A stretch of 64,000 nucleotides of DNA from Flavobacteriales bacterium UBA1494 (GTDB lineage: Bacteria > Bacteroidota > Bacteroidia > Flavobacteriales_E > Vicingaceae): positions 152,492 through 216,491 of the forward strand of contig CAJJAT010000001.1 in NCBI GenBank assembly GCA_905182175.1, read 5' to 3'. This document shows, one piece after another, positions 1-9,091 of this stretch. The notes under the pieces were generated by a model that was given only the letters and a program-made list of their open reading frames with translations, did no database searches and was not told the DNA's origin. Numbering within the stretch: position 1 is the stretch's first letter; every line of letters starts with the position of its first letter. A program made the translations under genes and the position numbers.

Positions 1-1128
1 GAAAGGGTACTATCTACCTTCAAGACCATTAAAAAAAATCAAGATAAAGAGTATTATTACGATGAGCATCATTTAAACTTGTTTGGTTATGAGCTTCTTT
101 GGAAAGGAAAAGTTAAAGACGCCGTAAAACTATTTAAAATCGTGGTTGAAGAATATCCTTACTCTTTCAATGCCTATGATAGCTACGCAGAAGCTTTATT
201 GGCTGATGGTCAACGAGCGGAAGCAATCAAAAACTATACGCTTTCTGTTCAAATGAACCCTAAAAACGATAATGGCAAGGAAATTCTCATCAAGGAAGGA
301 GTAAATGTAGATAGCATTAAACCGTTCGCAACTGAAGAAGAGATGAAAAAGCTTACAGGATTATACACCTCGAACGAAAAAAGTAAGACCGAATGGAACG
401 TTCATTTGGAATTTAGTCATGGTGGATTGTTACTTAAAGACAGAGGAATGAATACGGCCCTTGTCCCACTTGGTAATAACAAGTTTGTTAATCCAAGACA
501 CCAAGGACCTCATGATAATGGCTTGCTCGTATTTAATGGAAAAGCCAACAACAAAGTTGAACTGAAAATGTACGACAAGTACTCATTGAGGAAAATAGAT
601 GAAAACCTACTGGAGACTAAAGATACCTGGGGTCAAGAAATTTTTGTGTTTCCATTGAATTTTGCCCGAGACATAAATTACAAGGGATTTGAAGATGTTC
701 GCTTTCCAAAAGGTTGGAGCAATAAGGATACAACAACATTTTGGTCGTATGCAGGTGCTTGGAGCATTAATGAAGAAAAGGTTTTCACCAAGAAAGAACT
801 AAATGCCGTGTGGAGACTGTATTTTGATGGCCTAATGAACGACGTTAATAAAATTCAAGGTGCAAAATTAGAAAAAACTGTTGCAAATTTTGAGGTAGAG
901 AAAACCACAAAAAACTCCACCCATTTTACAGGAAAATTGAGAGTTGTGAACGCATTTGGTGCAAATGAGCCCATTGAACTGCATGCAAAAGTCGAACAGC
1001 GCATTTGCCCAAGTAGTAAGAGGTCTTTTGTTTTGTTCAAGTTCTCCCCTTCTGCATTCAATCAAGAAGTTTGGAAAGAACTTGACGCTATTATTCTACT
1101 AAATAACCTGTGTTCAGCAAGTAAATAA
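1..1128 (+). CDS. TPR and DUF3471-like C-terminal protein, 5' end cut by window
   Basis: The reading frame is open from base 1, so the gene begins outside the window and the TTG at 79 is only an internal codon. The visible start is a tetratricopeptide-like helix pair (around DSYAEALLADGQRAEAIKNY) followed by a beta-rich domain beginning near KKLTGLYTSNEK, which resembles the DUF3471-type C-terminal domain found after beta-lactamase-like or hydrolase domains in Bacteroidota. The last 150 residues are a further beta-rich segment that I do not recognise. By analogy with that family the missing N-terminus could be a serine hydrolase or alpha/beta hydrolase, probably secreted; this is inference because no catalytic motif is inside the window. 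The next gene starts 47 bases downstream on the same strand, so co-transcription is possible. Confidence 0.7.
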   Translation, partial: ERVLSTFKTIKKNQDKEYYYDEHHLNLFGYELLWKGKVKDAVKLFKIVVEEYPYSFNAYDSYAEALLADGQRAEAIKNYTLSVQMNPKNDNGKEILIKEGVNVDSIKPFATEEEMKKLTGLYTSNEKSKTEWNVHLEFSHGGLLLKDRGMNTALVPLGNNKFVNPRHQGPHDNGLLVFNGKANNKVELKMYDKYSLRKIDENLLETKDTWGQEIFVFPLNFARDINYKGFEDVRFPKGWSNKDTTTFWSYAGAWSINEEKVFTKKELNAVWRLYFDGLMNDVNKIQGAKLEKTVANFEVEKTTKNSTHFTGKLRVVNAFGANEPIELHAKVEQRICPSSKRSFVLFKFSPSAFNQEVWKELDAIILLNNLCSASK

Positions 1129-1175
1129 GCAACACCAATTTGTCTACCGATAAAAACAACCTCAACCCAAAAGCC

Positions 1176-2135
1176 ATGTTAAAAGAAAAACTTTTAGTAA
1201 TTACGCTGACCATAAGCTTGGTTCTAATCAATGCTTGTGGTCAAAATAAAGTAGCTGAAATAGAAGTTCAGAATAATCTGAATGTTGAAGCTGTTGCAGT
1301 AAATGAAGTAAAAAAGCCTGCGCATAGAGAACTTCACAAATACGGCGGATGGTATTGCCCTGATAACCTGCGTGGCTTCCCTCCTATAGACATTCAAAAT
1401 TTTGAGCAAGTTAGTGTGATTAGGGATCGTCTGCCAACAAAAGAGGAAACAAGAACTGGAGCTTCTCTCATGTTTTTTGACCCTACTGAATTTCCTAATG
1501 CAACGCCATTGGACATAAAGCTGCCGAGCGTTGCAAAAATCTATTCTTTCCAATCTAACATGGAAGAACTAGTAATTGTTATCCAAGCTGTTGTATCTGG
1601 GAAGGATACAGTTGTAGGATTCCGCTACCCCAACGGTGGAAATGGAACATCTTGTTTTCAAGAAGTTACATTCCTTTCAGACAATGAAGTGAAGAAAATT
1701 GGCCCTGCACCTTTTGTTTACGTTAGCACAGAAATTGCCGCTTCAAAGCAAGAAATATGGAATGCCATTACACAAACAAAATACATGAAAGATTTAGCTG
1801 TAATATTTGATAAAGCAGCGTTTTTCGAATCCGATTGGAATAATGAATCATCGACAAAACTGAATTTCAATGCTTTTGGAATGAAAGCCAGAGGTGTGGT
1901 CTCTTCTCTATGGGGCAATCTATATATTCATATAGATTACGATACTAACGATTTTCATTCTTCTGAAAAGATGTTAGTTTTTGCAAATGAAAAAAATGAT
2001 TCAGCTTACATACATTTTGTTTCAGGTCCGCACCCTTCAGGTTTTGAACAAGAAAATGAAAAGTGGAAGAATTGGCTTGCGGAAGTGAAAGGATTAAGTG
2101 AGAATAGCAAGTGGATTCGAAACTATACTAAGTAA
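1176..2135 (+). CDS. Lipoprotein with SRPBCC/START-like C-terminal domain
   Basis: I place the start at ATG 1176, not at the upstream TTG 1140, because only then does a clean lipoprotein signal peptide begin the protein: a hydrophobic run ending in LINACGQ, a good lipobox with the lipidated Cys. The mature N-terminal half (about residues 40-175) is beta-rich and unrecognised. The C-terminal half starts VSTEIAASKQEIWNAITQ and ends WLAEVKGLSE, the pattern of START/SRPBCC (AHSA1-like) domains that bind hydrophobic ligands. Likely a periplasm-facing lipid-anchored ligand-binding protein; ligand unknown. It follows the TPR/DUF3471-like gene by 47 bases and is followed by 240 bases without a gene. 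Confidence 0.7.
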   Translation: MLKEKLLVITLTISLVLINACGQNKVAEIEVQNNLNVEAVAVNEVKKPAHRELHKYGGWYCPDNLRGFPPIDIQNFEQVSVIRDRLPTKEETRTGASLMFFDPTEFPNATPLDIKLPSVAKIYSFQSNMEELVIVIQAVVSGKDTVVGFRYPNGGNGTSCFQEVTFLSDNEVKKIGPAPFVYVSTEIAASKQEIWNAITQTKYMKDLAVIFDKAAFFESDWNNESSTKLNFNAFGMKARGVVSSLWGNLYIHIDYDTNDFHSSEKMLVFANEKNDSAYIHFVSGPHPSGFEQENEKWKNWLAEVKGLSENSKWIRNYTK

Positions 2136-2375
2136 ACTCAATTAAATGTTGCTTTATTTTTTTACTAGGTCTTACTATTTTTCATTCCTGCAAACTGTTT
2201 ACATACCACTAGGCGCTGTTGCTATCAAAACAGCCAGCTAAATACAACAATAATTAAAAGGTGAAATGGCTGTTTAAAAATGTATTATATTTATATTTCG
2301 TAAAACAAATTAAACAAAGAAGATTCTAGGAATCAAGAGAATATTTGATGCTCCTAGCATTTAAGAACTACAAAA

Positions 2376-3278
2376 GTGCGAGTAAAAAAAGCATTCGTCA
2401 TATCTATTCTATCAATTTTCGCTATGGTAGTTAACGGCCAAAACTATCTTGATGTATTTAAGCTTAACTATGCTACAACTGGTCAGAATAAATTTGATTC
2501 GTCAAATGCTAGTACCTCTTTAAATGAAATGAATGGAGATTTAACTATTCCATTTCCCGTCAATAACAAATTCACGATTTTAAGTGGTCTTTCGCATGAA
2601 ATGACAACCGCTTCATTTAACCCAGATAGAAAGCAATAAACACTAACAGGATTGACCTTAAAACTGGGAGCAAATGTAAAACACAGCAACAAGTGGAGCG
2701 GAACGTACTTATTGCTTCCAAAAATTTCATCTGACTTAAAAAACGTTGGCGGTCAAGATTTCCAATTTGGTGCAGCCGTTCTACTAAAATATACAAAATC
2801 GGATGATTTGAATTACAGGTTTGGGGTGTATGCAAATCGTGAGTTATTTGGACCTTTGATTGTGCCCATATTTGGGTTGTACTACTTAAGCTCCAACGAC
2901 AAATTTGAAGTAAAAATATTAATTCCACTTTCTGCTGATTTTAATTACTCCATCACAGAACATATTCGAATTGGACTCGATGCTAAAGGTCAGCTAAGAA
3001 CCTATAATTTAAATACCCGAATTGGTGATGAGACCAGCCGCTATGCTGCAAGAGCAACTAATGACATTTACTCCTACTTTCAGTATGGACTAGAAAACGG
3101 AATTAACTTCCAAGTAGGTGTTGGGAGGTCAATTGGTAGATCCTACCGTATATTTGACGAGAAAGTTTCAGTTGGCATTCCGCTCGCCTATTTTGGCGAT
3201 AATCGGGAACAGCTCAATATCGATTTCGAAGATAGTTGGTTGTTCAAAATTGGAGCTTTCTATCGGTTAAAGTTGTAA
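2376..3278 (+). pseudogene. DUF6268-like outer-membrane beta-barrel protein with one in-frame stop
   Basis: The GTG at 2376 opens a signal peptide ending VVNGQ and a beta-strand-rich protein. The frame is interrupted by a single TAA at 2637-2639 (after NPDRKQ) and continues without any shift through TLTGLTLKLGANVKHSN to the stop at 3276-3278. Both parts together give about 300 residues with alternating aromatic and small residues and an aromatic-rich C-terminus (FYRLKL), as expected for an outer-membrane barrel such as the DUF6268 group. I read it as one gene broken by a nonsense substitution. An independent downstream product from TTG 2652 would lack a signal peptide and is unlikely to reach the outer membrane. 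It sits 18 bases before the next lipoprotein gene, so a polar effect is possible. Confidence 0.75.
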
Positions 3279-3296
3279 TTCAATTCAATAATTAAT

Positions 3297-4334
3297 ATGA
3301 CACTCTTTCTAAGACACAGTTCTTACTTTATTCTTTCATCGCTACTACTCGCATCTTGTAATCAGAAAAAAGAAGTTGAAGCAAAAAAAAATGAGCAAAC
3401 AGTTATTGAAATGAATGACAGCAGTTCGATTTCCAAAACAGCAGAAGACGCACCCAGACATCAAACAACAAAAACTAGATTAGTTATTCTCGGTACAATT
3501 CAAGATGCCGGCTCTCCTCAAATAACTTGCAAAAAGTCGTGCTGCGAAGGTTTATTCGAGGACCCTGACCAACGCAGGAAAGTAGTTTCGTTGGGTTTAA
3601 TAGATGCTCTGAATAACACAACCTATTTATTTGAAGCAACTCCTGACATTGGCAGCCAAGTTAAAAAGCTAACTCAATTAGAGACAAACAGCGAAAGCGA
3701 AATGGTAGACGGCATTTTTCTAACGCATGCACACATGGGCCATTATACAGGTTTAATGTACTTAGGTAAAGAAGCTATGGATGCCAAGAATACCCCAGTT
3801 TACGCCATGCCTCGCATGAAAAGCTTTTTAGAAAACAATGGCCCTTGGAGTCAATTGTTAGTAAGAGAAAACATTCACATAAATGCGTTGCGGTCAGATT
3901 CAAGTGTTCAACTCTCTAATGGACTAAAAGTAACGCCTTTTTTAGTTCCCCACAGAGATGAATTTTCAGAAACCGTGGGCTACAAAATTGAAGGACCCAA
4001 TAAAAGCGCTTTGTTCATACCAGACATCGACAAATGGGAAAAGTGGAGCAAAGACATTGTTACAGAAATAAGAAAAGTTGATTATGCTTTTTTAGATGCA
4101 ACTTTTTTTGATGCGAAGGAATTGAATAATCGAGACATTTCACAGATTCCACATCCGTTTATAATAGAGAGTTTAGAAAAGTTCGGGGACCTAAATAAAA
4201 TTGATAAACAGAAGGTTATTTTCATTCATTTTAACCATACCAACCCTGTTATTGACAGAACGAGCAAAGCATACAAATTAACGACACTAAAAGGCTTTAG
4301 AATTGCACAAATAAATGAGCAATTTGAATTGTAA
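3297..4334 (+). CDS. PqqB-like metallo-beta-lactamase-fold lipoprotein
   Basis: The protein starts with a lipoprotein signal (LLLASCNQKK). The core is a metallo-beta-lactamase-fold hydrolase related to PqqB: LTHAHMGHYTGL carries the His-x-His-x-x-x-His type metal motif, PHRDEF and DIDKW lie at later metal-ligand positions, and IFIHFNHTNP holds the distal His. Near residue 80 a Cys cluster (CKKSCCEGLF) lies where PqqB proteins have their structural zinc cysteines. Other pqq genes are absent, and the lipid anchor places it in the periplasm or outer envelope, so a role in PQQ synthesis is unlikely; substrate unknown. ATG 3297 is preceded by an A/T-rich spacer of 18 bases after the broken barrel gene. 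Length 345 residues is typical with the added lipoprotein N-terminus. Confidence 0.8.
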   Translation: MTLFLRHSSYFILSSLLLASCNQKKEVEAKKNEQTVIEMNDSSSISKTAEDAPRHQTTKTRLVILGTIQDAGSPQITCKKSCCEGLFEDPDQRRKVVSLGLIDALNNTTYLFEATPDIGSQVKKLTQLETNSESEMVDGIFLTHAHMGHYTGLMYLGKEAMDAKNTPVYAMPRMKSFLENNGPWSQLLVRENIHINALRSDSSVQLSNGLKVTPFLVPHRDEFSETVGYKIEGPNKSALFIPDIDKWEKWSKDIVTEIRKVDYAFLDATFFDAKELNNRDISQIPHPFIIESLEKFGDLNKIDKQKVIFIHFNHTNPVIDRTSKAYKLTTLKGFRIAQINEQFEL

Positions 4335-4612
4335 TGTGAAACAATTAATAAAAAACATTTTCTTATAAAATTTTAAATTACTCACGATTATGTACTAACG
4401 AAAAGAAACTATACCCAGATTTGCTATACTTTTTAGAACGAAGATATACTTGAGTTCAACACTCAGTCACTTGTTGACTGTTTTGATTTAACCAATTATT
4501 ATTGCAAAATATTCGTGTTAATTCTGTTAAATATTTCACTATCCTTGCCCTTCACAGTTTTAATTATTCAGTAAAAATCATTTTTTAATTCAATTTATAA
4601 CAAAGAATCACG
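4335..4612. other. AT-rich intergenic region without recognisable gene
   Basis: About 280 bases of strongly AT-rich sequence between the PqqB-like gene and the duplicated segment that follows. I see no open frame of useful length, no strong hairpin with a T-tract and no RNA gene. Confidence 0.5.
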
Positions 4613-5063
4613 ACCATTTATTAACAATGTTTGGATATACAGCTAGATTGTACTCTGCGATTAGTTCTTGAAGAATAATCCAAACAAATTAAGCACTTTA
4701 ATAAAATAGAAAATTTGTGTTTAAAAAATTGAAGTAAAAAATTATGGCAATTTGTTACTACTTAATTATCGAATTACTTAAGCCTGAAATTATGCTATAT
4801 TATTTTCTATAAATATGACGAACATTAACAAAACCATTTGTTAACAACATTCGTACAAATATTTTAAGATACAGCTAGATTATACTCTGTGATTAGTTTT
4901 GAAGAATAATCCAAACAAATTAACTACTTTACTTAAGTTGAAAATTTATATTTTTAAAATTGAGGCAAAAGAACATAGCAACCGGTTACTACTTGGTTAT
5001 CAAGTTACCTAAACATAAAATTATGCTATATTATTTTCTATAAACATGAAGGATATTTACAAT
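4613..5063 (+). repeat. Imperfect tandem duplication of the SiaB-like gene's upstream region and first codons
   Basis: Two diverged copies, about 4613-4832 and 4833-5063, share landmarks at an offset of 220-232 bases: ACCATTTRTTAACAA (4613 and 4833), ACAGCTAGATTRTACTCTG (4639 and 4871), GAAGAATAATCCAAACAAAT, and ATTATGCTATATTATTTTCT just before an ATG (4815 and 5046). The similarity runs through the ATG: the first copy begins M-T-N-I-N-K and stops after nine codons, the second is the true start M-K-D-I-Y-N of the SiaB-like gene. So a promoter/leader and translation start were duplicated and the upstream copy has lost its gene body. It may hold a duplicated promoter, but I see no clear TAnnTTTG box in either copy. 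Confidence 0.8.
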
Positions 5064-6140
5064 TCCTTTTCGAAATCTACTGTTAGCATTAGTTATCTAG
5101 GAAAGACTGATGACGAAATAACAGGACGATTGATTCAATTGGCAGAGTCATATTTACAAAATATGGAAGGCTTAAATTACCTTTCAAGAAGAGTCCCTTT
5201 TCTGATTGCCGAAAGCTTTCAAAATGTTGTCCGCCATGGAAGCCAACCAAATAATCAATTAAATAGAAGTCTTGAAACAGACCTTTTCCAAATCTATATA
5301 TTACACGATAGAGTTATTTTATGCGCTGCAAATCAAATTAAGAATAAAAATGTTGCCGCATTAGATGCTAGAATAAATAACTTGAACTCACTGGATAAAG
5401 AAGAGTTAAAAGAATTATGGAAGCATACAATAACAAAAGATGACTTTTCCGACAAGGGTGGAGCAGGCCTTGGCTTGATTGAAATGGCACGAAAAAGTCG
5501 CATGCCAATTATAAAAAAGTTTGTAAAACTTAATGAAAAAACATCTCTATTTTTTTTAGGTATAGAAATCTTAAAAAAAGATACTACCCATGAGTCAACC
5601 TTTAACCTTTCTCAAACTGAAAAGCTGTACAATAATTTTGTAAAAGATGGAGTGATTCTCCAATACAATGGACATTTTTCAGAAGAAACAAATGCGCCTC
5701 TTATTGAAATTATTCAAAATAATCTTATCAGGCAAGGTGCGATGAGCGCCAATGCAACTGAGAATCTATCTGTGATTTCGTGGCTTATGAAAAAGTCATC
5801 GAAACATGGCGTGATTATAAACGAATTGAGAGAAGGTATTTTCAGCATTCGTAAAATTCATGATGAACTGTTCATTTATTGCGGCAATTTTATTAATTAC
5901 GAAAGCCATAGAGAGTTCAAACAACAATTAGAAAGACTTAAATCAATGAGCCTTGAAGCACTGGAGCAAGAACAAAATTTACGAAGAAAAGAAACAGAGT
6001 TGTCCGGGAATGGCGATGCAGATCTAGGTTTTTTAGGCATCGCGATATCTACCAAAAACACATTCGAATTTTCTTTTAAAAAGATGGCTAACAATCTTTA
6101 CTTCTACTCCATTGAAATTAAACTGAAAGACATTCGATAG
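5046..6140 (+). CDS. Double-domain SiaB-like (DUF6272) kinase/pseudokinase
   Basis: The first half (residues 10-180) matches SiaB-type protein kinases, which have a GHKL ATP-binding fold and phosphorylate a SiaC-like partner: the N-box is IAESFQNVVRHG with the catalytic Glu and Asn, and the G-box is DKGGAGLGLIEMA. The second half (about 200-364) is an internal duplicate: VILQYNGHFSEET matches VSISYLGKTDDEI, IRKIHDELFIYCGN matches IYILHDRVILCAAN, and both end in a YSIEIK/FLGIEI strand. In the second copy the Glu and Asn of the N-box are replaced (ISWLMKKSSKHG) and the G-box is degenerate (GNGDADLGFLGIA), so it should not bind or use ATP normally. No SiaA phosphatase or SiaC gene is adjacent. 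Start ATG 5046 follows the duplicated leader. A cytoplasmic partner-switch regulator is the likely role; the partner is unknown. Confidence 0.75.
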   Translation: MKDIYNSFSKSTVSISYLGKTDDEITGRLIQLAESYLQNMEGLNYLSRRVPFLIAESFQNVVRHGSQPNNQLNRSLETDLFQIYILHDRVILCAANQIKNKNVAALDARINNLNSLDKEELKELWKHTITKDDFSDKGGAGLGLIEMARKSRMPIIKKFVKLNEKTSLFFLGIEILKKDTTHESTFNLSQTEKLYNNFVKDGVILQYNGHFSEETNAPLIEIIQNNLIRQGAMSANATENLSVISWLMKKSSKHGVIINELREGIFSIRKIHDELFIYCGNFINYESHREFKQQLERLKSMSLEALEQEQNLRRKETELSGNGDADLGFLGIAISTKNTFEFSFKKMANNLYFYSIEIKLKDIR

Positions 6141-6438
6141 TTTCAATAGGTTGGAGAAAATACCGCTTCCCTATTTTTTTGATCACAAACCATCCTACTT
6201 CATTGCAATTAAGACCCTTTTACCAATTTGCCGTTTTAAAGTACCATCAATTAATAAAGGACGTATATTCTAAATTTGGGCAATAACATTTCTGAAGAAT
6301 AAATAAGTCAAACGGCCGTTGCACTTTTGTTGATCACAGGTCTTCTTTACCTTACAAGAAAATATTATCTTTAAGCTTCTTACATCAAATGTCCCTTGGC
6401 CTTAGTAGCCATCAATTAGTTCAACTATACTTTACACC
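6141..6438. other. Leader region before dcp with possible -7 element
   Basis: This 298-base gap holds no gene that I can recognise. TAAATTTG at 6271-6278 fits the Bacteroidota -7 consensus TAnnTTTG, but the -33 region is not convincing and the distance to the dcp start would leave a leader of about 150 bases. Confidence 0.3.
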
Positions 6439-8601
6439 ATGACACATATTTCAAAAACAAAAAAGGCGCTACTACTATTGGCAAGTGCGGTTACCTTTGT
6501 AAGTTGTAATACTATGAATGAAAAAGCAGAAGAATCGGCAGAGCTCGTGGTAGAGAATGCATTGCTAAAAGAATGGACCGGCCCTTATGGAGGTGTTCCG
6601 GCTTTTGACTTGATGAAAATTGAAGATGTAAAGGCAGCTATGCTCACAGGAATGGAGTTAAATCTAGAAGACATTGAAGTCATAGCAAACAATGCAGATG
6701 CTCCTACTTTTGAAAACACCATTGCAGAAATGGAACGTGCAGGACAAGAACTGGATAGAGGCTTTGCTTATTATGGTATTTTGAGTGCTAATATGTCTTC
6801 TCCAGAATTTCGAGACATTCAAACTGAATTGGCTCCCTTATTCTCGGAGTTTGAATCTAAAATCACACAAAATGAAAAATTATTTCAGCGCATAAAATCG
6901 GTGTATGACGCTTCTCTAGAAAAGCCTCTTGACAAAGACCAGCAAAGAGTGGTAGATTTAACGTACAAAAGATTTGCTATGAATGGAGCAGAACTAAGCC
7001 CTGAGAAGAAAGCAAGTTACGCAGCCATAAATAAAGAATTATCCAGTCTTTACACCAAATTTTCCAACAACGTATTACACGACGAAGAGAATTACGTCAC
7101 CTATTTAACTGAAGAGCAATTAGAAGGCCTATCTGAAGGTTTCATTAAATCTGCCGCAAGGATAGCAACAAATAAAGGACAAGAAGGAAAGTATGCCATT
7201 ACGAATAGTCGTTCCTCGATGGATCCTTTCTTAACTTACTCTACTGAGCGAGAGTTACGCCAACAAGTTTGGACCAATTACTACTCAAGAGGAGACAATA
7301 ACGACGAATACGACAACAACGAATTAATTGCAGACATTTTAAAACTACGCCGTAAACGAGTAGAGCTTTTAGGACATAAAAACTTTGCAGAATGGCGTCT
7401 ACAAGATAGAATGGCGAAGACTCCGGAAAACGCTATGGATTTAATGGAAGCGGTTTGGCCTGCTGCCATTGCTAGAGTTGCAGAAGAAGTTGCAGACATG
7501 CAAGCCGTTGCAATCGCATATGGAGATGACATTAGTATCGAATCTTGGGATTACCGCTTTTATGCGGAAAAAGTTCGCAAAGAAAAGTACGATCTAAACT
7601 CTGATGAAGTAAAACAATACCTGCAATTAGATAAGCTGACAGAAGCAATGCATTACGTTGCAGGCAGGTTGTTTAACTATAATTTCACACCAATTCCTGA
7701 AGGCACTATTCCTGTTTATCAGGAAGATGTGAAGGTTTGGGAAGTAACAGACAAAACAAGTGGAGATAACATAGGACTTTGGTACTTGGACCCTTACGCT
7801 AGAGAAGGTAAACGTTCAGGAGCTTGGGCAAATACTTTTAGAGGCCACTCCTCTTTCGATGGCGAGAAAAATGTACTGGCCACCAACAATTCAAACTTTG
7901 TAAAACCAGCACCCGGCGAAGCATTGCTTATTTCTTGGGACGATGCAACTACTTTCTTTCACGAATTTGGTCATGCTTTGCACTTCTTCTCTTCTACTGT
8001 AAAGTACCCAACCTTAAACGGTGGTGTTAGAGATTACACGGAGTTTCAATCACAATTACTAGAGCGTTGGTTGTCTACCGATGAAGTCATCAACAACTAT
8101 TTAGTACACAACGAAACTGGAGAGCCTATGCCGGCAGAATTAGTAGCAAAAATTAAAAATGCAGCAACTTTTAATCAAGGCTTCTCAACCACGGAGTATT
8201 TGGCTTCGGCAATTATGGATATGAAATTCCATGTAGCAGACCCAACAAAGATTGATGTAGACAAATTTGAGCGTGAAACACTTGCCGAATTAAACATGCC
8301 AAAAGAATTACCAATGCGGCACAGAACGCCTCATTTTGGACATGTATTTTCGGGCGAAGGTTATGCTACAGCTTACTACGGTTACATGTGGGCAGATGTT
8401 TTAACAGCTGATGCTTCTGAGGCGTTTGCAGAGGCTCCAGGAGGTTTCTACGATGAACAAATGGCTGCCAAATTAGTCAAGTATTTGTTCGCTCCACGAA
8501 ACTCAATGGACCCCGCAGAAGCATATCGATTGTTTAGAGGACGTGATGCAAAAATTGAGGCATTGATGAGAGATAGAGGTTTTCCAGTAACCACAGAATA
8601 A
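6439..8601 (+). CDS. dcp: Peptidyl-dipeptidase Dcp, M3 family metallopeptidase, lipoprotein
   Basis: The protein starts with a lipoprotein signal peptide (VTFVSCNTMN), so it is anchored in the periplasm or outer membrane rather than cytoplasmic like the E. coli enzyme. The 720-residue length fits the M3 family. The zinc motif HEFGHALH is at about residue 513, with the third ligand region EFQSQLLERWL downstream; the C-terminal M3 signature HVFSGEGYATAYYGYMWADV is complete when read through to the end. M3 enzymes of this group release C-terminal dipeptides from oligopeptides. It stands alone, with about 300 bases upstream and a gene-poor stretch downstream. Confidence 0.95.
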   Translation: MTHISKTKKALLLLASAVTFVSCNTMNEKAEESAELVVENALLKEWTGPYGGVPAFDLMKIEDVKAAMLTGMELNLEDIEVIANNADAPTFENTIAEMERAGQELDRGFAYYGILSANMSSPEFRDIQTELAPLFSEFESKITQNEKLFQRIKSVYDASLEKPLDKDQQRVVDLTYKRFAMNGAELSPEKKASYAAINKELSSLYTKFSNNVLHDEENYVTYLTEEQLEGLSEGFIKSAARIATNKGQEGKYAITNSRSSMDPFLTYSTERELRQQVWTNYYSRGDNNDEYDNNELIADILKLRRKRVELLGHKNFAEWRLQDRMAKTPENAMDLMEAVWPAAIARVAEEVADMQAVAIAYGDDISIESWDYRFYAEKVRKEKYDLNSDEVKQYLQLDKLTEAMHYVAGRLFNYNFTPIPEGTIPVYQEDVKVWEVTDKTSGDNIGLWYLDPYAREGKRSGAWANTFRGHSSFDGEKNVLATNNSNFVKPAPGEALLISWDDATTFFHEFGHALHFFSSTVKYPTLNGGVRDYTEFQSQLLERWLSTDEVINNYLVHNETGEPMPAELVAKIKNAATFNQGFSTTEYLASAIMDMKFHVADPTKIDVDKFERETLAELNMPKELPMRHRTPHFGHVFSGEGYATAYYGYMWADVLTADASEAFAEAPGGFYDEQMAAKLVKYLFAPRNSMDPAEAYRLFRGRDAKIEALMRDRGFPVTTE

Positions 8602-9091
8602 AAGATAAAATCCAAAATTTGATTCGAATAGATTATTTTTCGAAGCAATTGGATGAGGTTAGACCGAAATTACTAGAAGAAGTTCGTAAAAAACTTGAAA
8701 AACGATTGACTCACCTTAAACTTATAATGGGTGACAATTTTGACCGATACAATAAATCAGTACCTAATGGCTTTAAAGTTAAAACCGTACCGAGGGACCC
8801 CCAAATTGTGTGGTGTATAATAAAAATCCGTTCAAACTAAAGTCTTGCGATCGAGCGAATAAAGCGCTAAAAAATCAAGTGCAGCGCTACAAGCCGACCG
8901 TAAAAAATAGTTCTATTTTGTGCTACATACCGTTATTTTTTCAAGTAGTTATTGAAATGTTGTATGAGTTGAAGTTGAATACGTTTTCGGTTACGCCAAA
9001 AAATAATTCTTGTGGATTTTCCGGTAGAAATTTTTTAGTGGTTTTTAATTCTACAAATAGAATTTCATCTAAATACGTGCTAATATAGCCT
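8602..9091. other. Gap with one weak open frame, no recognised gene
   Basis: Between dcp and topB there is a TTG-started frame at 8619-8840 (73 codons, Lys/Glu-rich helix KLLEEVRKKLEKRL then a C-terminal part I do not recognise). It has no convincing ribosome site or family match, and the frame that follows (8810-9088) looks random. It may be a remnant of a lost gene. No terminator with a good stem is visible for dcp or topB. Confidence 0.3.

Noticed and set aside
2228..2275. Hairpin AAACAGCCA/TGGCTGTTT upstream of the barrel pseudogene
   Set aside because: The loop is about 30 bases and no T-tract follows in a useful place; too weak to call.
4815..4844. Nine-codon peptide gene before the SiaB-like gene
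   Set aside because: It matches the first codons of the downstream gene and is explained as a duplicated start, not a separate gene.
8619..9088. Two open frames downstream of dcp
   Set aside because: TTG start, no family, overlapping frames and no ribosome site; treated as uncertain debris.
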